Assembly (NCBI GenBank): GCA_963775335.1
Contig: CAVZIJ010000002.1
Coordinates: 310,001-374,000, forward strand
From: CAVQCX01 sp963775335
GTDB taxonomy: Bacteria; Pseudomonadota; Gammaproteobacteria; Chromatiales; Chromatiaceae
DNA: 64,000 bases
Reading direction: 5' to 3'
Made by a program: the position numbers and the translations under genes. Shown one piece after another: positions 8,100 to 15,880 of the stretch (positions within the stretch are counted from its first letter, which is position 1; each line of letters starts with the position of its first letter). Under the pieces are notes generated by a model. It saw only the letters and a program-made list of their open reading frames with translations, had not been told where the DNA came from and did not search any database.

Positions 8100-8936
8100 T
8101 CAGACCCGGCAGCGCGGCAACGGGCTCCGGTCCGACAGCAGCCCCGGCCAGCTCCGCTCCAGAGCCTCGGCGAGAGCGCCGAGGCTTGCCAGGTCCCAGA
8201 GGGGCCGCGGCACACCGGCAGGCCAGGGCTCGCCGGGCTGAAAACGGCCCGTCCTCACAAGGGCGGTCATCATCCCAAGCGCGGCGGCCCCCGCAATATC
8301 CGTGTCCGGGCGGTCGCCCACCATGACGCAGGCGCGAGCTGGGCGAGCGAGCCGTTCCAGCGCCATCAGGAAGAGGCCCGGTGCCGGCTTGCCGATGACT
8401 ACCGGCTGGACCCCCGTGGCCGCCGCGAAGGGAGCCACCAAGGCCCCGCCACCCGGCAGCACGCAGTGCTCTCCCCCACAGACCGCGTCCACGGTCAGGT
8501 CGGGGTTCGTGACCACCAGCCGAGCCCCCTTCTTCAGAATCAGATTGATCCCCACGCTCAGCGTCGCGTAATCGAGACCCGGTCCCTCCCCCACCACAAC
8601 GAACTCCGCCGCCTGCGGATCGGACACGCCACGCTCGGCGAGCGCCCGGTGCAATCCGTCGGCGCCCACGGCGAAATAGCGAAAGCACGGCTTCTCGAGG
8701 GCCAGCCAAGCGGCGGTCGCCTCCGCCAACGTCAGCACAAAGCGAGGATCGGGCCTGGGCAGGCCCATGCGCTCGAGCTTCCCCGCCACTTGCTCGGGCG
8801 TGAGGATCGGGTTGTTGGTCACGAAGGCATGGGGCAATCCCTGGATGGCCTCCAGGAAATCACCGGCGCCGGGCAGCGCGCGATCACCGTGGAACAGGAC
8901 CCCGTCCATGTCGAAAAGAAAGGCTTGCGGGCGCAT
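8100..8936 (-). CDS. HAD-IIA family phosphatase (NagD-like)
   Basis: A 278-residue haloacid dehalogenase-fold phosphatase. Motif I is FLFDMDGVLFHG (nucleophile and acid Asp, residues 7-18), motif II FVTNNP (about 38-43), motif III lysine in VIGKPAPGLFL, and motif IV VMVGDRPDTDIAGA. A C2-type cap lies between motifs II and III, as in NagD, 4-nitrophenylphosphatase and phosphoglycolate phosphatases. The substrate is probably a small phosphorylated metabolite. It ends 115 bases before the start of the ATPase gene on the same strand and may head a longer transcript. Confidence 0.87.
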   Translation of the reverse strand: MRPQAFLFDMDGVLFHGDRALPGAGDFLEAIQGLPHAFVTNNPILTPEQVAGKLERMGLPRPDPRFVLTLAEATAAWLALEKPCFRYFAVGADGLHRALAERGVSDPQAAEFVVVGEGPGLDYATLSVGINLILKKGARLVVTNPDLTVDAVCGGEHCVLPGGGALVAPFAAATGVQPVVIGKPAPGLFLMALERLARPARACVMVGDRPDTDIAGAAALGMMTALVRTGRFQPGEPWPAGVPRPLWDLASLGALAEALERSWPGLLSDRSPLPRCRV

Positions 8937-9077
8937 GGGCGGTTTCGCGACCGCCCGGCGTCCCCCGGGGAACCGAGAGCGGAAACGGAGGGTGGCTTCA
9001 ATTCAAAGGGCGCCTAGCCTATCATTTAACTAATGCGCGGGCCAGGGACCGTCGCGCCACCCCCCATCCACGGCAGC

Positions 9078-10169
9078 ATGCTCTCAATGTCGACCGTCAT
9101 CATCATCGACGACCAATCGGTCAGCCGGATGATCCTCGGGGAGCTGATCCGCTCCATCGGAGAGGAGGTCCGAGTCGAAGCATTCGGCGATCCCGTGGCC
9201 GCCCTCGAGTGGCTGCGCGCCAATGGCGCCGATCTGGTGCTGACCGACTTCAAGATGCCACACATGGACGGTGTGGAGCTCACCCAATGGCTGCGCCAGA
9301 TCCCGTCGTGCGCGGACATCCCAATCGTGGTCATCACCTGTGTCGACGACAAGACCGTCCGGTACCGAGCGTTGGAAGCGGGCGCCACAGACTTTCTGAC
9401 CAAGCCGATCGACCATTACGAATGCCGGGCCCGCTGCCGCAACCTGCTGCAGATGCGCCGCCAGCAGTCGATCATTCGCGACCGTGCGCGCTGGCTCGAA
9501 GGCGAGATCCGCGAGACCACCCGGGCGGTGAAGCTGCGCGAAAAGGAGACGCTGTACCGTCTTGCCCGGGCAGGCGAATACCGCGACCAGATCACCGGGA
9601 ACCACGTGCTGCGCATTGCCCGTTGCGTCCGCCTCGTAGCAGCCACCCTGGCGCTCGACCAGGAGCGGACCGAGATCCTGGAGCACGCGGCCCCGATGCA
9701 CGACATCGGCAAGATCGGGATCCCCGACCGGATACTGCTCAAGCCGGGCCGCCTGAGCGAAGACGAGTGGGAGATCATGAAGTCCCACACCAGTATCGGC
9801 TATGAGATCCTAAAAGACAGCCCTTCTTTCTTCCTCAGAGCCGGGGCCAGCATCGCACTCCATCACCACGAGCGATTCGACGGCTCCGGATACCCGCAGC
9901 AGCTCTCGGGCGAGAGCATACCGCTGGAAGCAAGGATCGTCGCCGTTGTCGATGTGTTCGACGCCCTGGGCTCCACCCGGCCCTACAAGGAGCCTTGGCC
10001 CCGGGAGCGCGTGTTGGACTACCTGGAAAGCGGGCGCGGGCGCCATTTTGATCCCAGTTGCGTCGACGCGTTCTTTACCAACTTGAGCGCGATCGAGCGG
10101 GTGTCGCAAGAGCTGGCCGACGAGGGACGTAGGGAGGACTCTCATCGACATGGACAATCTCAAGCCTGA
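9078..10169 (+). CDS. rpfG: RpfG-like response regulator: REC - HD-GYP cyclic di-GMP phosphodiesterase
   Basis: A 363-residue two-domain regulator. The receiver domain (residues ~3-125) has phospho-acceptor Asp in LVLTDFKMPHMDG and Lys in FLTKPID. After a helical linker comes an intact HD-GYP domain: NHVLRIARCV, MHDIGKIGIPD, SHTSIGYEIL, HHHERFDGSGYP and VVDVFDAL. All metal-binding His/Asp residues are present, so hydrolysis of cyclic di-GMP is expected. The sequence IGYEILKDS and the RPYK segment match Xanthomonas RpfG closely. ATG 9078 is preferred as it precedes the receiver domain; 9033 and 9087 are alternatives. The next gene overlaps by 20 bases. It is the output arm of the Rpf locus described here. 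Confidence 0.9.
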   Translation: MLSMSTVIIIDDQSVSRMILGELIRSIGEEVRVEAFGDPVAALEWLRANGADLVLTDFKMPHMDGVELTQWLRQIPSCADIPIVVITCVDDKTVRYRALEAGATDFLTKPIDHYECRARCRNLLQMRRQQSIIRDRARWLEGEIRETTRAVKLREKETLYRLARAGEYRDQITGNHVLRIARCVRLVAATLALDQERTEILEHAAPMHDIGKIGIPDRILLKPGRLSEDEWEIMKSHTSIGYEILKDSPSFFLRAGASIALHHHERFDGSGYPQQLSGESIPLEARIVAVVDVFDALGSTRPYKEPWPRERVLDYLESGRGRHFDPSCVDAFFTNLSAIERVSQELADEGRREDSHRHGQSQA

Positions 10170-11439
10170 GCCTGGTGAAACCGCACTGAGCGGCAGGCCC
10201 ACCCTCGCCGTCTGTGCCGATGGGCGCGAGCGCGAGCAGCTGGTGGAGTATCTCTGCGGTTGGGGGATGAGGGCGCTGGGCGTAGCCACGGCCCTGGAGG
10301 GCCTCGTCGCCTTGCGCCAAGCCCGCGATTCGGACGAGCCCATTAGCCTCGTACTTTACAACCCGCGCGGGCAGGAAGCGACCGGCGAGCAATTCGCGGT
10401 TATCGCGCGCAGCGATCCCAAGCTGCGCTCCGCGGTGTTTGTGCACCTGGGTCAGCCGGTAAACTCCGCCCACGACATGGCGCTGCGAAAGTCCGGATTC
10501 ACCGCCCTGGTCGGCGAGCCCGTTGACAAGACCCTGCTGTTCGACGCGCTGCATAAGATCTACAGCCCTTACCGGGGCGGCGATGCGGTCGCAAGGCTGC
10601 TCGACCGATACACGGCCCTGGGTCCGTCCACGCCGCCCCTCGATATCCTTGTTGCTGAGCCGAGCGCTACCCAGCGCGGCATCATCCGGTATGCCCTCGA
10701 ACGGGGTGGTCACCGAATCTACGAGGTCGAGAACGGAGAGCAAGCCCTGGACGCGTTGGACGGGCACGGCTTCGATGTGGTGCTGATTGACCTTGACCTG
10801 CCCGGGATCGGCGGGGCCGAAACCGCACGCCTGTTTCATTTCGCCCGGGCGCAGGAAGACTGGCCCGCATTTATCGCCTTGGCGGCGCAGGCAGGGACCG
10901 CCCAGATCAGGGACTGCCGCCGCGAAGGGGTTGCCGCCATCGTGGAAAAGCCCGTCCGGCCCCAGGCATTGGCCCGGACGATCGCGGCGGTGATTCGGCG
11001 CAGACAGGGATTGGCCGAGCAGCCGATGCGGGCGAGCATCCCGGAGGTCGGTCCGAATGCCTCCCGGCTGCCGCTGATCGACGAGAAGATCCTCGCCGAG
11101 CTGGACGGCCTCGGAGCCGGAACGGCGTTTCTGGCTCAGCTGGTCCACGAGTTCATCGCCGAGGTGGAGTCCCTGGTGGGCCAAGTCCGAGACACCCAGG
11201 GGTTGCCGCTTGCGTATCCCCGCTTCCTCGACCTAGGGCACGCGTTGAAAGACAGCGCCGGTAATCTGGGCGCCCTTCGGCTTTACGAGCTCGGGCTGAT
11301 CGTGTCCCATCTGCCCGAGCCTGTCTTCGACCAGGAGGGCGAGCGACTGCTGGCGCGCATCGACCAGGCATTGGACGATAGCCGCATCGCCTTGTCGGAC
11401 TACCTCGAGCGTCGGGGTCAATACTTTTCTCCGGGCTGA
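10150..11439 (+). CDS. REC-REC-Hpt relay protein resembling the RpfC C-terminal half without kinase
   Basis: A 429-residue protein starting inside the end of rpfG. Residues ~17-130 form a degenerate receiver lacking the usual acceptor context. Residues ~160-275 form a second receiver with VVLIDLDLPGIGG carrying the acceptor Asp. The last ~110 residues are a histidine phosphotransfer domain with DLGHALKDSAGNLGALRL. The order and sequence match the C-terminal half of the RpfC-like hybrid kinase at 14474-17037 (PVDKTLLFDALH here, PLDKALLFNALH there), but the membrane and kinase parts are absent. It probably shuttles phosphate to RpfG, or titrates it. Coexpression with rpfG is very likely from the overlap. 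Confidence 0.85.
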   Translation: MDNLKPEPGETALSGRPTLAVCADGREREQLVEYLCGWGMRALGVATALEGLVALRQARDSDEPISLVLYNPRGQEATGEQFAVIARSDPKLRSAVFVHLGQPVNSAHDMALRKSGFTALVGEPVDKTLLFDALHKIYSPYRGGDAVARLLDRYTALGPSTPPLDILVAEPSATQRGIIRYALERGGHRIYEVENGEQALDALDGHGFDVVLIDLDLPGIGGAETARLFHFARAQEDWPAFIALAAQAGTAQIRDCRREGVAAIVEKPVRPQALARTIAAVIRRRQGLAEQPMRASIPEVGPNASRLPLIDEKILAELDGLGAGTAFLAQLVHEFIAEVESLVGQVRDTQGLPLAYPRFLDLGHALKDSAGNLGALRLYELGLIVSHLPEPVFDQEGERLLARIDQALDDSRIALSDYLERRGQYFSPG

Positions 11440-11458
11440 GAAAAGGTCCGCGACGGCC

Positions 11459-12523
11459 ATGGGAGAGGCGGTACGCGACCTGGCATCGCGCGGTATCCAC
11501 CCTTACGGGTCCGAAGCCTTAGCGCGTTACGAGGAACGCCTCACACGCTACTTCAGCCGCGAATACGCAGGACTGGGCGAGTGCGATACGCCCCTCGCCG
11601 ACCTTGGCATCCGAGTCGACCAGGGCCCGATGTGGCAGAGCACCGATGAGCTCATGGCCGAGCACTACGACGAGTCCATCGAGCTCTTCGACGCCTTCCT
11701 GGATCACCGTTACAAGGCCTACTCGATGGCGTATTACGGCGAGTCTCCCGCCGAGATCAGGGCCAGCGCGCGTGCCCTGGAAGAGGCCCAGACGGCCAAG
11801 TTCCAACTGATCGCCGAGCGCACCGGGATTCAAGGCGAGGAGCGGGTCTTCAGCATCGGGTGCGGCTTCGGTCCGCTCGAGACCTACCTGCTGGAGCAGT
11901 TTCCGCGCATCAGGATCACCAGCATCACCCCGAGCAAGGTGCAGGCAGAGTACATTCGCCGGTGCATGAGGGACCCTCGCCATCCGCTGGATGCGCAGGC
12001 CATGCGACTCATCGAGGGGGATTTCGGGGCCGTGCCGGCATCAGAGCTCGGCGCCGGGACCTACGACCTGGTCTTTGCGATTGGCATGTTCGAGCACGTG
12101 AACAACCTCGACGCCGCCTTCGAGAAGATCGCCCAGCTGCTGCAACCGGGCGGGCGGGCGTTCCTGCACCTCATCGTCTCGCGGCCCGCGTTCCCTCAGT
12201 TCATGGACTCCAAGAATACCCTGGTCGGCCGATATTTTCCCGGCGGCCGGATCTGGCCCTTCCGGGAGATTGCCTGTCAGACCCGCCTGTTCGACCTACA
12301 AGCCAGCTGGTACTTGAACGGGCTGAACTACTGGCGGACGCTCGATGAGTGGCATCGACGATTCTGGGAAAGTATGGGCCGGCTCCACGAAAAGGTGTTT
12401 TCCACCGCCGCCGTTCGTCATTGGAACGACTACTTCAGCCTCTGCAAGGTCGTGCTGTTCGCCCCGCTCGACGGCGAGGTCTATGGCAACGGCCACTACC
12501 TATTTCGCAAGAAACCCCGCTGA
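11459..12523 (+). CDS. SAM-dependent methyltransferase, cyclopropane fatty acid synthase-like
   Basis: A 354-residue soluble enzyme starting 19 bases after the relay gene, thus likely in the rpfG operon. The SAM-binding loop reads VFSIGCGFGPLE (about residues 129-140); ITSITPSKVQAEYIRR and AIGMFEHVNN follow, the motifs that mark the CFA/mycolic acid cyclopropane synthase and related C-methyltransferase family. A ~120-residue N-terminal region lacks similarity I recognise. Known relatives methylate or cyclopropanate a double bond of a fatty acyl chain. Lying between DSF signalling genes and next to a condensing enzyme and an ACP, it might modify the signal fatty acid; this is inference from context. 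Confidence 0.82.
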   Translation: MGEAVRDLASRGIHPYGSEALARYEERLTRYFSREYAGLGECDTPLADLGIRVDQGPMWQSTDELMAEHYDESIELFDAFLDHRYKAYSMAYYGESPAEIRASARALEEAQTAKFQLIAERTGIQGEERVFSIGCGFGPLETYLLEQFPRIRITSITPSKVQAEYIRRCMRDPRHPLDAQAMRLIEGDFGAVPASELGAGTYDLVFAIGMFEHVNNLDAAFEKIAQLLQPGGRAFLHLIVSRPAFPQFMDSKNTLVGRYFPGGRIWPFREIACQTRLFDLQASWYLNGLNYWRTLDEWHRRFWESMGRLHEKVFSTAAVRHWNDYFSLCKVVLFAPLDGEVYGNGHYLFRKKPR

Positions 12524-12542
12524 GCGGCGACAATCCGAGGCT

Positions 12543-13754
12543 TCAGGCGTCCCAGGCGCGCACCGCCAGCACCGCGTTCAACCCGCCGAAGGCAAACGAA
12601 TTGGAGATGGCCGCCCGGACAGGACATTCGCGGGGCCCGTTCGGCACGTAGTCCAGGTCGCAGCCCTCCCCGGGACGGGTAAAGTTCGCCGTCGGGGGGA
12701 TCAGACCGCACTTGACGGCAAGCACGGTGGCTATGGCCTCCAATGCGCCCGAGGCCCCCAGCGCGTGGCCATGCATGGACTTGGTGGACGAGACGGCCAG
12801 CTTCAGCGCCTGGGAGCCAAAGACTTGGTGCAGCGCGCGTGTCTCGGAGAGATCGTTCGCCTGGGTGCCGGTACCGTGGGCATTGACATAGTCGATGTCC
12901 GCGGGTGCGATCCGTGCATCGTCGAGGGCGGCCCGGATGGCACGGGCCGCACCTTCCGGCGAAGGATCGGTGATGTGACCCGCATCCGCCGACATGCCGC
13001 AGCCGGCAAGCTCGGCGTAGACGGGCGCGCCGCGCCGCCGGGCGTGATGTTCCGACTCCAGGACCAACATCCCCGCGCCCTCCCCCAGCACGATGCCGCT
13101 TCGATCGAACGAGAACGGCCGGCAGGCGTCATTGGAGAGCACGCGCAGTGCCTCCCATGCCTTAAGCAGACCCAGGGTGAAAGGGGCGTCCGTGCCCCCG
13201 GCAAGCGCGACATCCACCACCCCGCTGCGCACCATCGCCAGGGCCTGGCCGATGGCGTGGGCGGCCGAGGCGCAGGCGCTCGCCACCGAGAACACCGGCC
13301 CAGTGATCCCGAGCTGAATACTCACCTGGCTGGCCGCAGCGCTCGGCATCCCCTTGGGGATGGTGAGCGGATGGGCGCGAGACCTGCCCTCCCTGTACAG
13401 GCGCACATAGGTCTCTTCGTCCGTCTCTTTGCCACCGCAGCCCGTGCCCACGACGGCGGCCGCCTCTTGGCGTTGCAGCGGCCCAAGCCCGGCATCCGCG
13501 AAGGCCTCGCGGGCGGCAATAACCGCATATTGGGAGAATCGGTCCAGCAGCGGGAGTGCACGCGGAGCGAAGAGCCCCGCCGGGTCATAGTCGGGAACTT
13601 GCGCAGCAACCCGGACCTTCAGGTCTTGCTCCGCGCCCAGGGACAGCGGGCGAACGCCGCTCAGGCCGGCGGACAAGCCGTCCCAGAATACAGGCACCCC
13701 CCGCCCCAAGGCGGAGATCGCCCCCAGCCCCGTGACGACTACCCGTGCCACCAC
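12543..13754 (-). CDS. 3-oxoacyl-ACP synthase, KAS II (FabF-like)
   Basis: A 403-residue condensing enzyme with the thiolase fold. The catalytic triad is visible: Cys in VASACASAAHA (about residue 165), His in NAHGTGTQAND, and His in STKSMHGHALGASG. Length and motifs fit the KAS I/II type. GTG 13754 lies one base after the stop of the acyl carrier protein gene, so the two are translationally linked. This pair is away from any visible fab operon and within the Rpf locus, facing the methyltransferase gene convergently (20 bases apart). A dedicated chain-building pair for a signal or a special lipid is plausible; a housekeeping role cannot be excluded. Confidence 0.9.
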   Translation of the reverse strand: MVARVVVTGLGAISALGRGVPVFWDGLSAGLSGVRPLSLGAEQDLKVRVAAQVPDYDPAGLFAPRALPLLDRFSQYAVIAAREAFADAGLGPLQRQEAAAVVGTGCGGKETDEETYVRLYREGRSRAHPLTIPKGMPSAAASQVSIQLGITGPVFSVASACASAAHAIGQALAMVRSGVVDVALAGGTDAPFTLGLLKAWEALRVLSNDACRPFSFDRSGIVLGEGAGMLVLESEHHARRRGAPVYAELAGCGMSADAGHITDPSPEGAARAIRAALDDARIAPADIDYVNAHGTGTQANDLSETRALHQVFGSQALKLAVSSTKSMHGHALGASGALEAIATVLAVKCGLIPPTANFTRPGEGCDLDYVPNGPRECPVRAAISNSFAFGGLNAVLAVRAWDA

Positions 13755-13755
13755 G

Positions 13756-14004
13756 CTATGCGGACCGGCCGATCAGCTGCGAGACGCGCTCGACGATGTC
13801 CTGGATCGTGCCCAACGAGTCCAAGGCCTCGTTCGGGATCTCGATGCCGAGCTCCTCCTCGATCTCGTAAACGATCGTGATCGCGTCGAGGGACGAGATG
13901 CCGAGCTCCTGGAGCGAAGAATCCGGGCGTATGCTGGCAGGATCGAGCTGTTTCTGACGCGCGATTGCACCGATGGCGATCGCCTGTATGTCACGGTCCA
14001 TCAT
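13756..14004 (-). CDS. Acyl carrier protein
   Basis: An 82-residue acidic four-helix protein. The phosphopantetheine site is LGISSLDAITIVYEIEEEL: the Ser before Leu-Asp matches the DSL motif of ACPs although the first residue is Ser instead of Asp. It ends just before the KAS gene, with which it forms a two-gene unit. Start ATG 14004 (or 14001) has AAAAGG about ten bases upstream. It differs from typical AcpP, which has GADSLD, so it is likely a specialised carrier working with the adjacent KAS. Confidence 0.88.
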   Translation of the reverse strand: MMDRDIQAIAIGAIARQKQLDPASIRPDSSLQELGISSLDAITIVYEIEEELGIEIPNEALDSLGTIQDIVERVSQLIGRSA

Positions 14005-14034
14005 GTTTCGTCGACCTTTTCCCACAAGGGGCAT

Positions 14035-14473
14035 CCATAATAGAGGCTATATCATAATCCCCCGCGGCCGAGACCGCGGGGATCTTGGCCCAGAGCACGA
14101 CGCGGCGAGCGAAGTGTGGCCGTCTCTGCATGAGCGGGTCGCGACAAAGCCGTGGGCCAACATCGCCCGGTACCGGGGGGTGCGTCCGAAATGCGCCCCT
14201 GCCGTGTCGCGTCGCTTGCCGACGCACATGTCGGACGGCAACGCGGCTCAGGTGGGATTGTGAGATAGGCTCTAAGGGGCTGTTGACATTGGTCTGAGCG
14301 AGGGCGATTGCGAGCGATTTTTCGTGCTGACAAGGCGCAGTGAGGAGGAATAGTGGATCTATTGCGACGAACGGCAACACAGTCAGCGCGGAAAAGGGCC
14401 GTAATCGGACCGCGAACGGCAATTGTCAACAGCCCCTGGACTCTTTAGGTCGGCCAGGTAACGCTCACCGAGG
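14035..14473. other. Gene-free stretch between the ACP gene and rpfC-like gene
   Basis: About 440 bases separate the divergent ACP and rpfC-like genes. The right half is filled by a repeat element with inverted ends (14275-14437). The left part holds a short hairpin CCCGCGG/CCGCGGG near 14062-14080 and presumably the ACP promoter. No other gene is supported. Confidence 0.6.
14275..14437. repeat. MITE-like element with 14-bp terminal inverted repeats
   Basis: The ends AGGGGCTGTTGACA (14275-14288) and TGTCAACAGCCCCT (14424-14437) are perfect inverted repeats. Inside, TTTTTCGTGCTGAC near 14329 pairs with GTCAGCGCGGAAAA near 14382-14396 with few mismatches, so the whole 163 bases could fold into a long hairpin. 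No protein is encoded. This is the shape of a non-autonomous mobile element. No clear target duplication is seen. It lies directly upstream of the rpfC-like gene and could affect its transcription. Confidence 0.6.
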
Positions 14474-15880
14474 ATGGCTTGGGATTCTATGGCAGACCTG
14501 ATGACTCGGATACCGGGCCTGTATTCCCTGGCGGACCGACTCAGAGAGCGCCCGGATTCGGAGCACGAGCAGGCCGTCGTCCGCATCCTGATCATCTCGG
14601 GCGTGCTCATCTACCTCGTCATCAGCCGCTCCAATCATCCGGAGCTGGTCTCGGTCTCCCAGCTCGCGACGGTGTTCTCGGCCCTGTTCGTGTTCTCGGT
14701 CGGACTGTTCTTCGCCATCCTGCTCCGGCCGGGCATATCCACGCTGCGGCGGTTGGCAGCCATGTTTGTCGACATCGGCATCTCGACCTATTGGCTGGTC
14801 GTGACCGGGGAGCTCGGAGCCCCCTGGTACCCGATCTACCTCTGGCTCACATTCGGCTATGGATTCCGCTACGGGGAACGCTACCTGTATCTGTCGGGTT
14901 TGCTCTCCCTCGTGGGATTCTCCCTGGTGATTGCCGTCAGCAGTTACTGGAGGACGCACCTGTCGCTCTCGATCGGCCTGCTCGCCGCGCTCCTCGTGCT
15001 TCCAGGCTATGTCGCCATCCTGCTGCGGCGCTTGAATGCCGCGACCGCCCGGGCCGAGCAGGCGAGCCGAGCCAAGAGCGACTTCCTCGCACGGATGAGC
15101 CACGAGATCCGTACCCCCCTCAACGGCATTATCGGATTGAGCGAGCTGCTCAAGTCCTGCAGGCTCGGTGCGGAGGAGCGCGAGTACGCAGACGCGATCC
15201 ATGCCTCCGGGCATGCGTTGCAGCTTCTGATCGAGGACGTGCTCGATATCTCCAAGATCGAGGCGGGCAAGCTCACCATCGAGCACACCGAGCTCGACCT
15301 GCACGCGCTGGTCGCCTCCACGGTGAAGATGTTCCTCGTACTGGCGGACGCCAAAGGCCTGCGCCTCTACTCCCATATCTCCATCGACACGCCGTATCGG
15401 TTCATCGGCGACCCCCTGCACCTGCGCCAGGTCCTGATCAATCTGATCGGTAATGCCATCAAGTTCACCGAGCACGGGTCTGTAGATGTGCGCTGCCACC
15501 CGGTGCGCCAGGGCCCCGAGCGGGTTCTTGTCCGGTTTCAGGTCCGTGACACCGGGGTTGGCATAACGCCCGGGGCCCAACACCGGATCTTCGAGAAATT
15601 CACCCAGGCCGACGAAAGCACCACGCGGCGCTTCGGCGGCACGGGGCTGGGCACAACCATCGCCAAACAGCTGGTCGAGCTCATGGGGGGGCGGATCGGC
15701 TTCGACAGCACGCCGGGCGTGGGGACCACCTTCTGGTTCGAACGTCGAGCTGGACCGACAGCCCGACACGGCGGCGGACACCCGGACTCTGAGCGGCTGC
15801 CGGATTCTTCGCCTGCATCCCCCCGCCCTTTCCGAGACCGAGCTCAGCCGCTGTCTGCACGGGTGGGGCCTGCCGTATGA
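14474..15880 (+). CDS. rpfC: RpfC-like membrane sensor histidine kinase (front part of a frameshifted hybrid kinase)
   Basis: Residues ~35-190 form five predicted membrane helices; RPDSEHEQ before the first helix, AILLRPGIS and the RYGERYLYL segment match the sensor region of Xanthomonas RpfC, the receptor for DSF. The kinase core follows: H-box MSHEIRTPLNG (about residue 215), N-box LINLIGNAIKFTEHG, then DTGVGI and GGTGLGTTIAKQLVELMGG. Real homology ends at FWFE (about 15742); from there the frame gives unrelated sequence until a stop at 15880. The receptor continues in another frame (see finding), so this is the first part of one broken or misread gene. ATG 14474 has GAGG very close; ATG 14489 is an alternative. 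Confidence 0.87.
   Translation: MAWDSMADLMTRIPGLYSLADRLRERPDSEHEQAVVRILIISGVLIYLVISRSNHPELVSVSQLATVFSALFVFSVGLFFAILLRPGISTLRRLAAMFVDIGISTYWLVVTGELGAPWYPIYLWLTFGYGFRYGERYLYLSGLLSLVGFSLVIAVSSYWRTHLSLSIGLLAALLVLPGYVAILLRRLNAATARAEQASRAKSDFLARMSHEIRTPLNGIIGLSELLKSCRLGAEEREYADAIHASGHALQLLIEDVLDISKIEAGKLTIEHTELDLHALVASTVKMFLVLADAKGLRLYSHISIDTPYRFIGDPLHLRQVLINLIGNAIKFTEHGSVDVRCHPVRQGPERVLVRFQVRDTGVGITPGAQHRIFEKFTQADESTTRRFGGTGLGTTIAKQLVELMGGRIGFDSTPGVGTTFWFERRAGPTARHGGGHPDSERLPDSSPASPRPFRDRAQPLSARVGPAV

Noticed and set aside
7230..9017. Long plus-strand open frame of 595 codons
   Set aside because: It is antisense to the ATPase and HAD phosphatase genes, which have clear motifs; the long frame reflects high GC codon use.
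11459..12523. Calling the methyltransferase a true cyclopropane fatty acid synthase
   Set aside because: It shares SAM-binding and GMFEHV motifs but the N-terminal region differs, so only family-level similarity is claimed.
12345..13880. Plus-strand open frame of 511 codons
   Set aside because: Antisense to the FabF-type gene with intact catalytic Cys/His/His, so it is a shadow.
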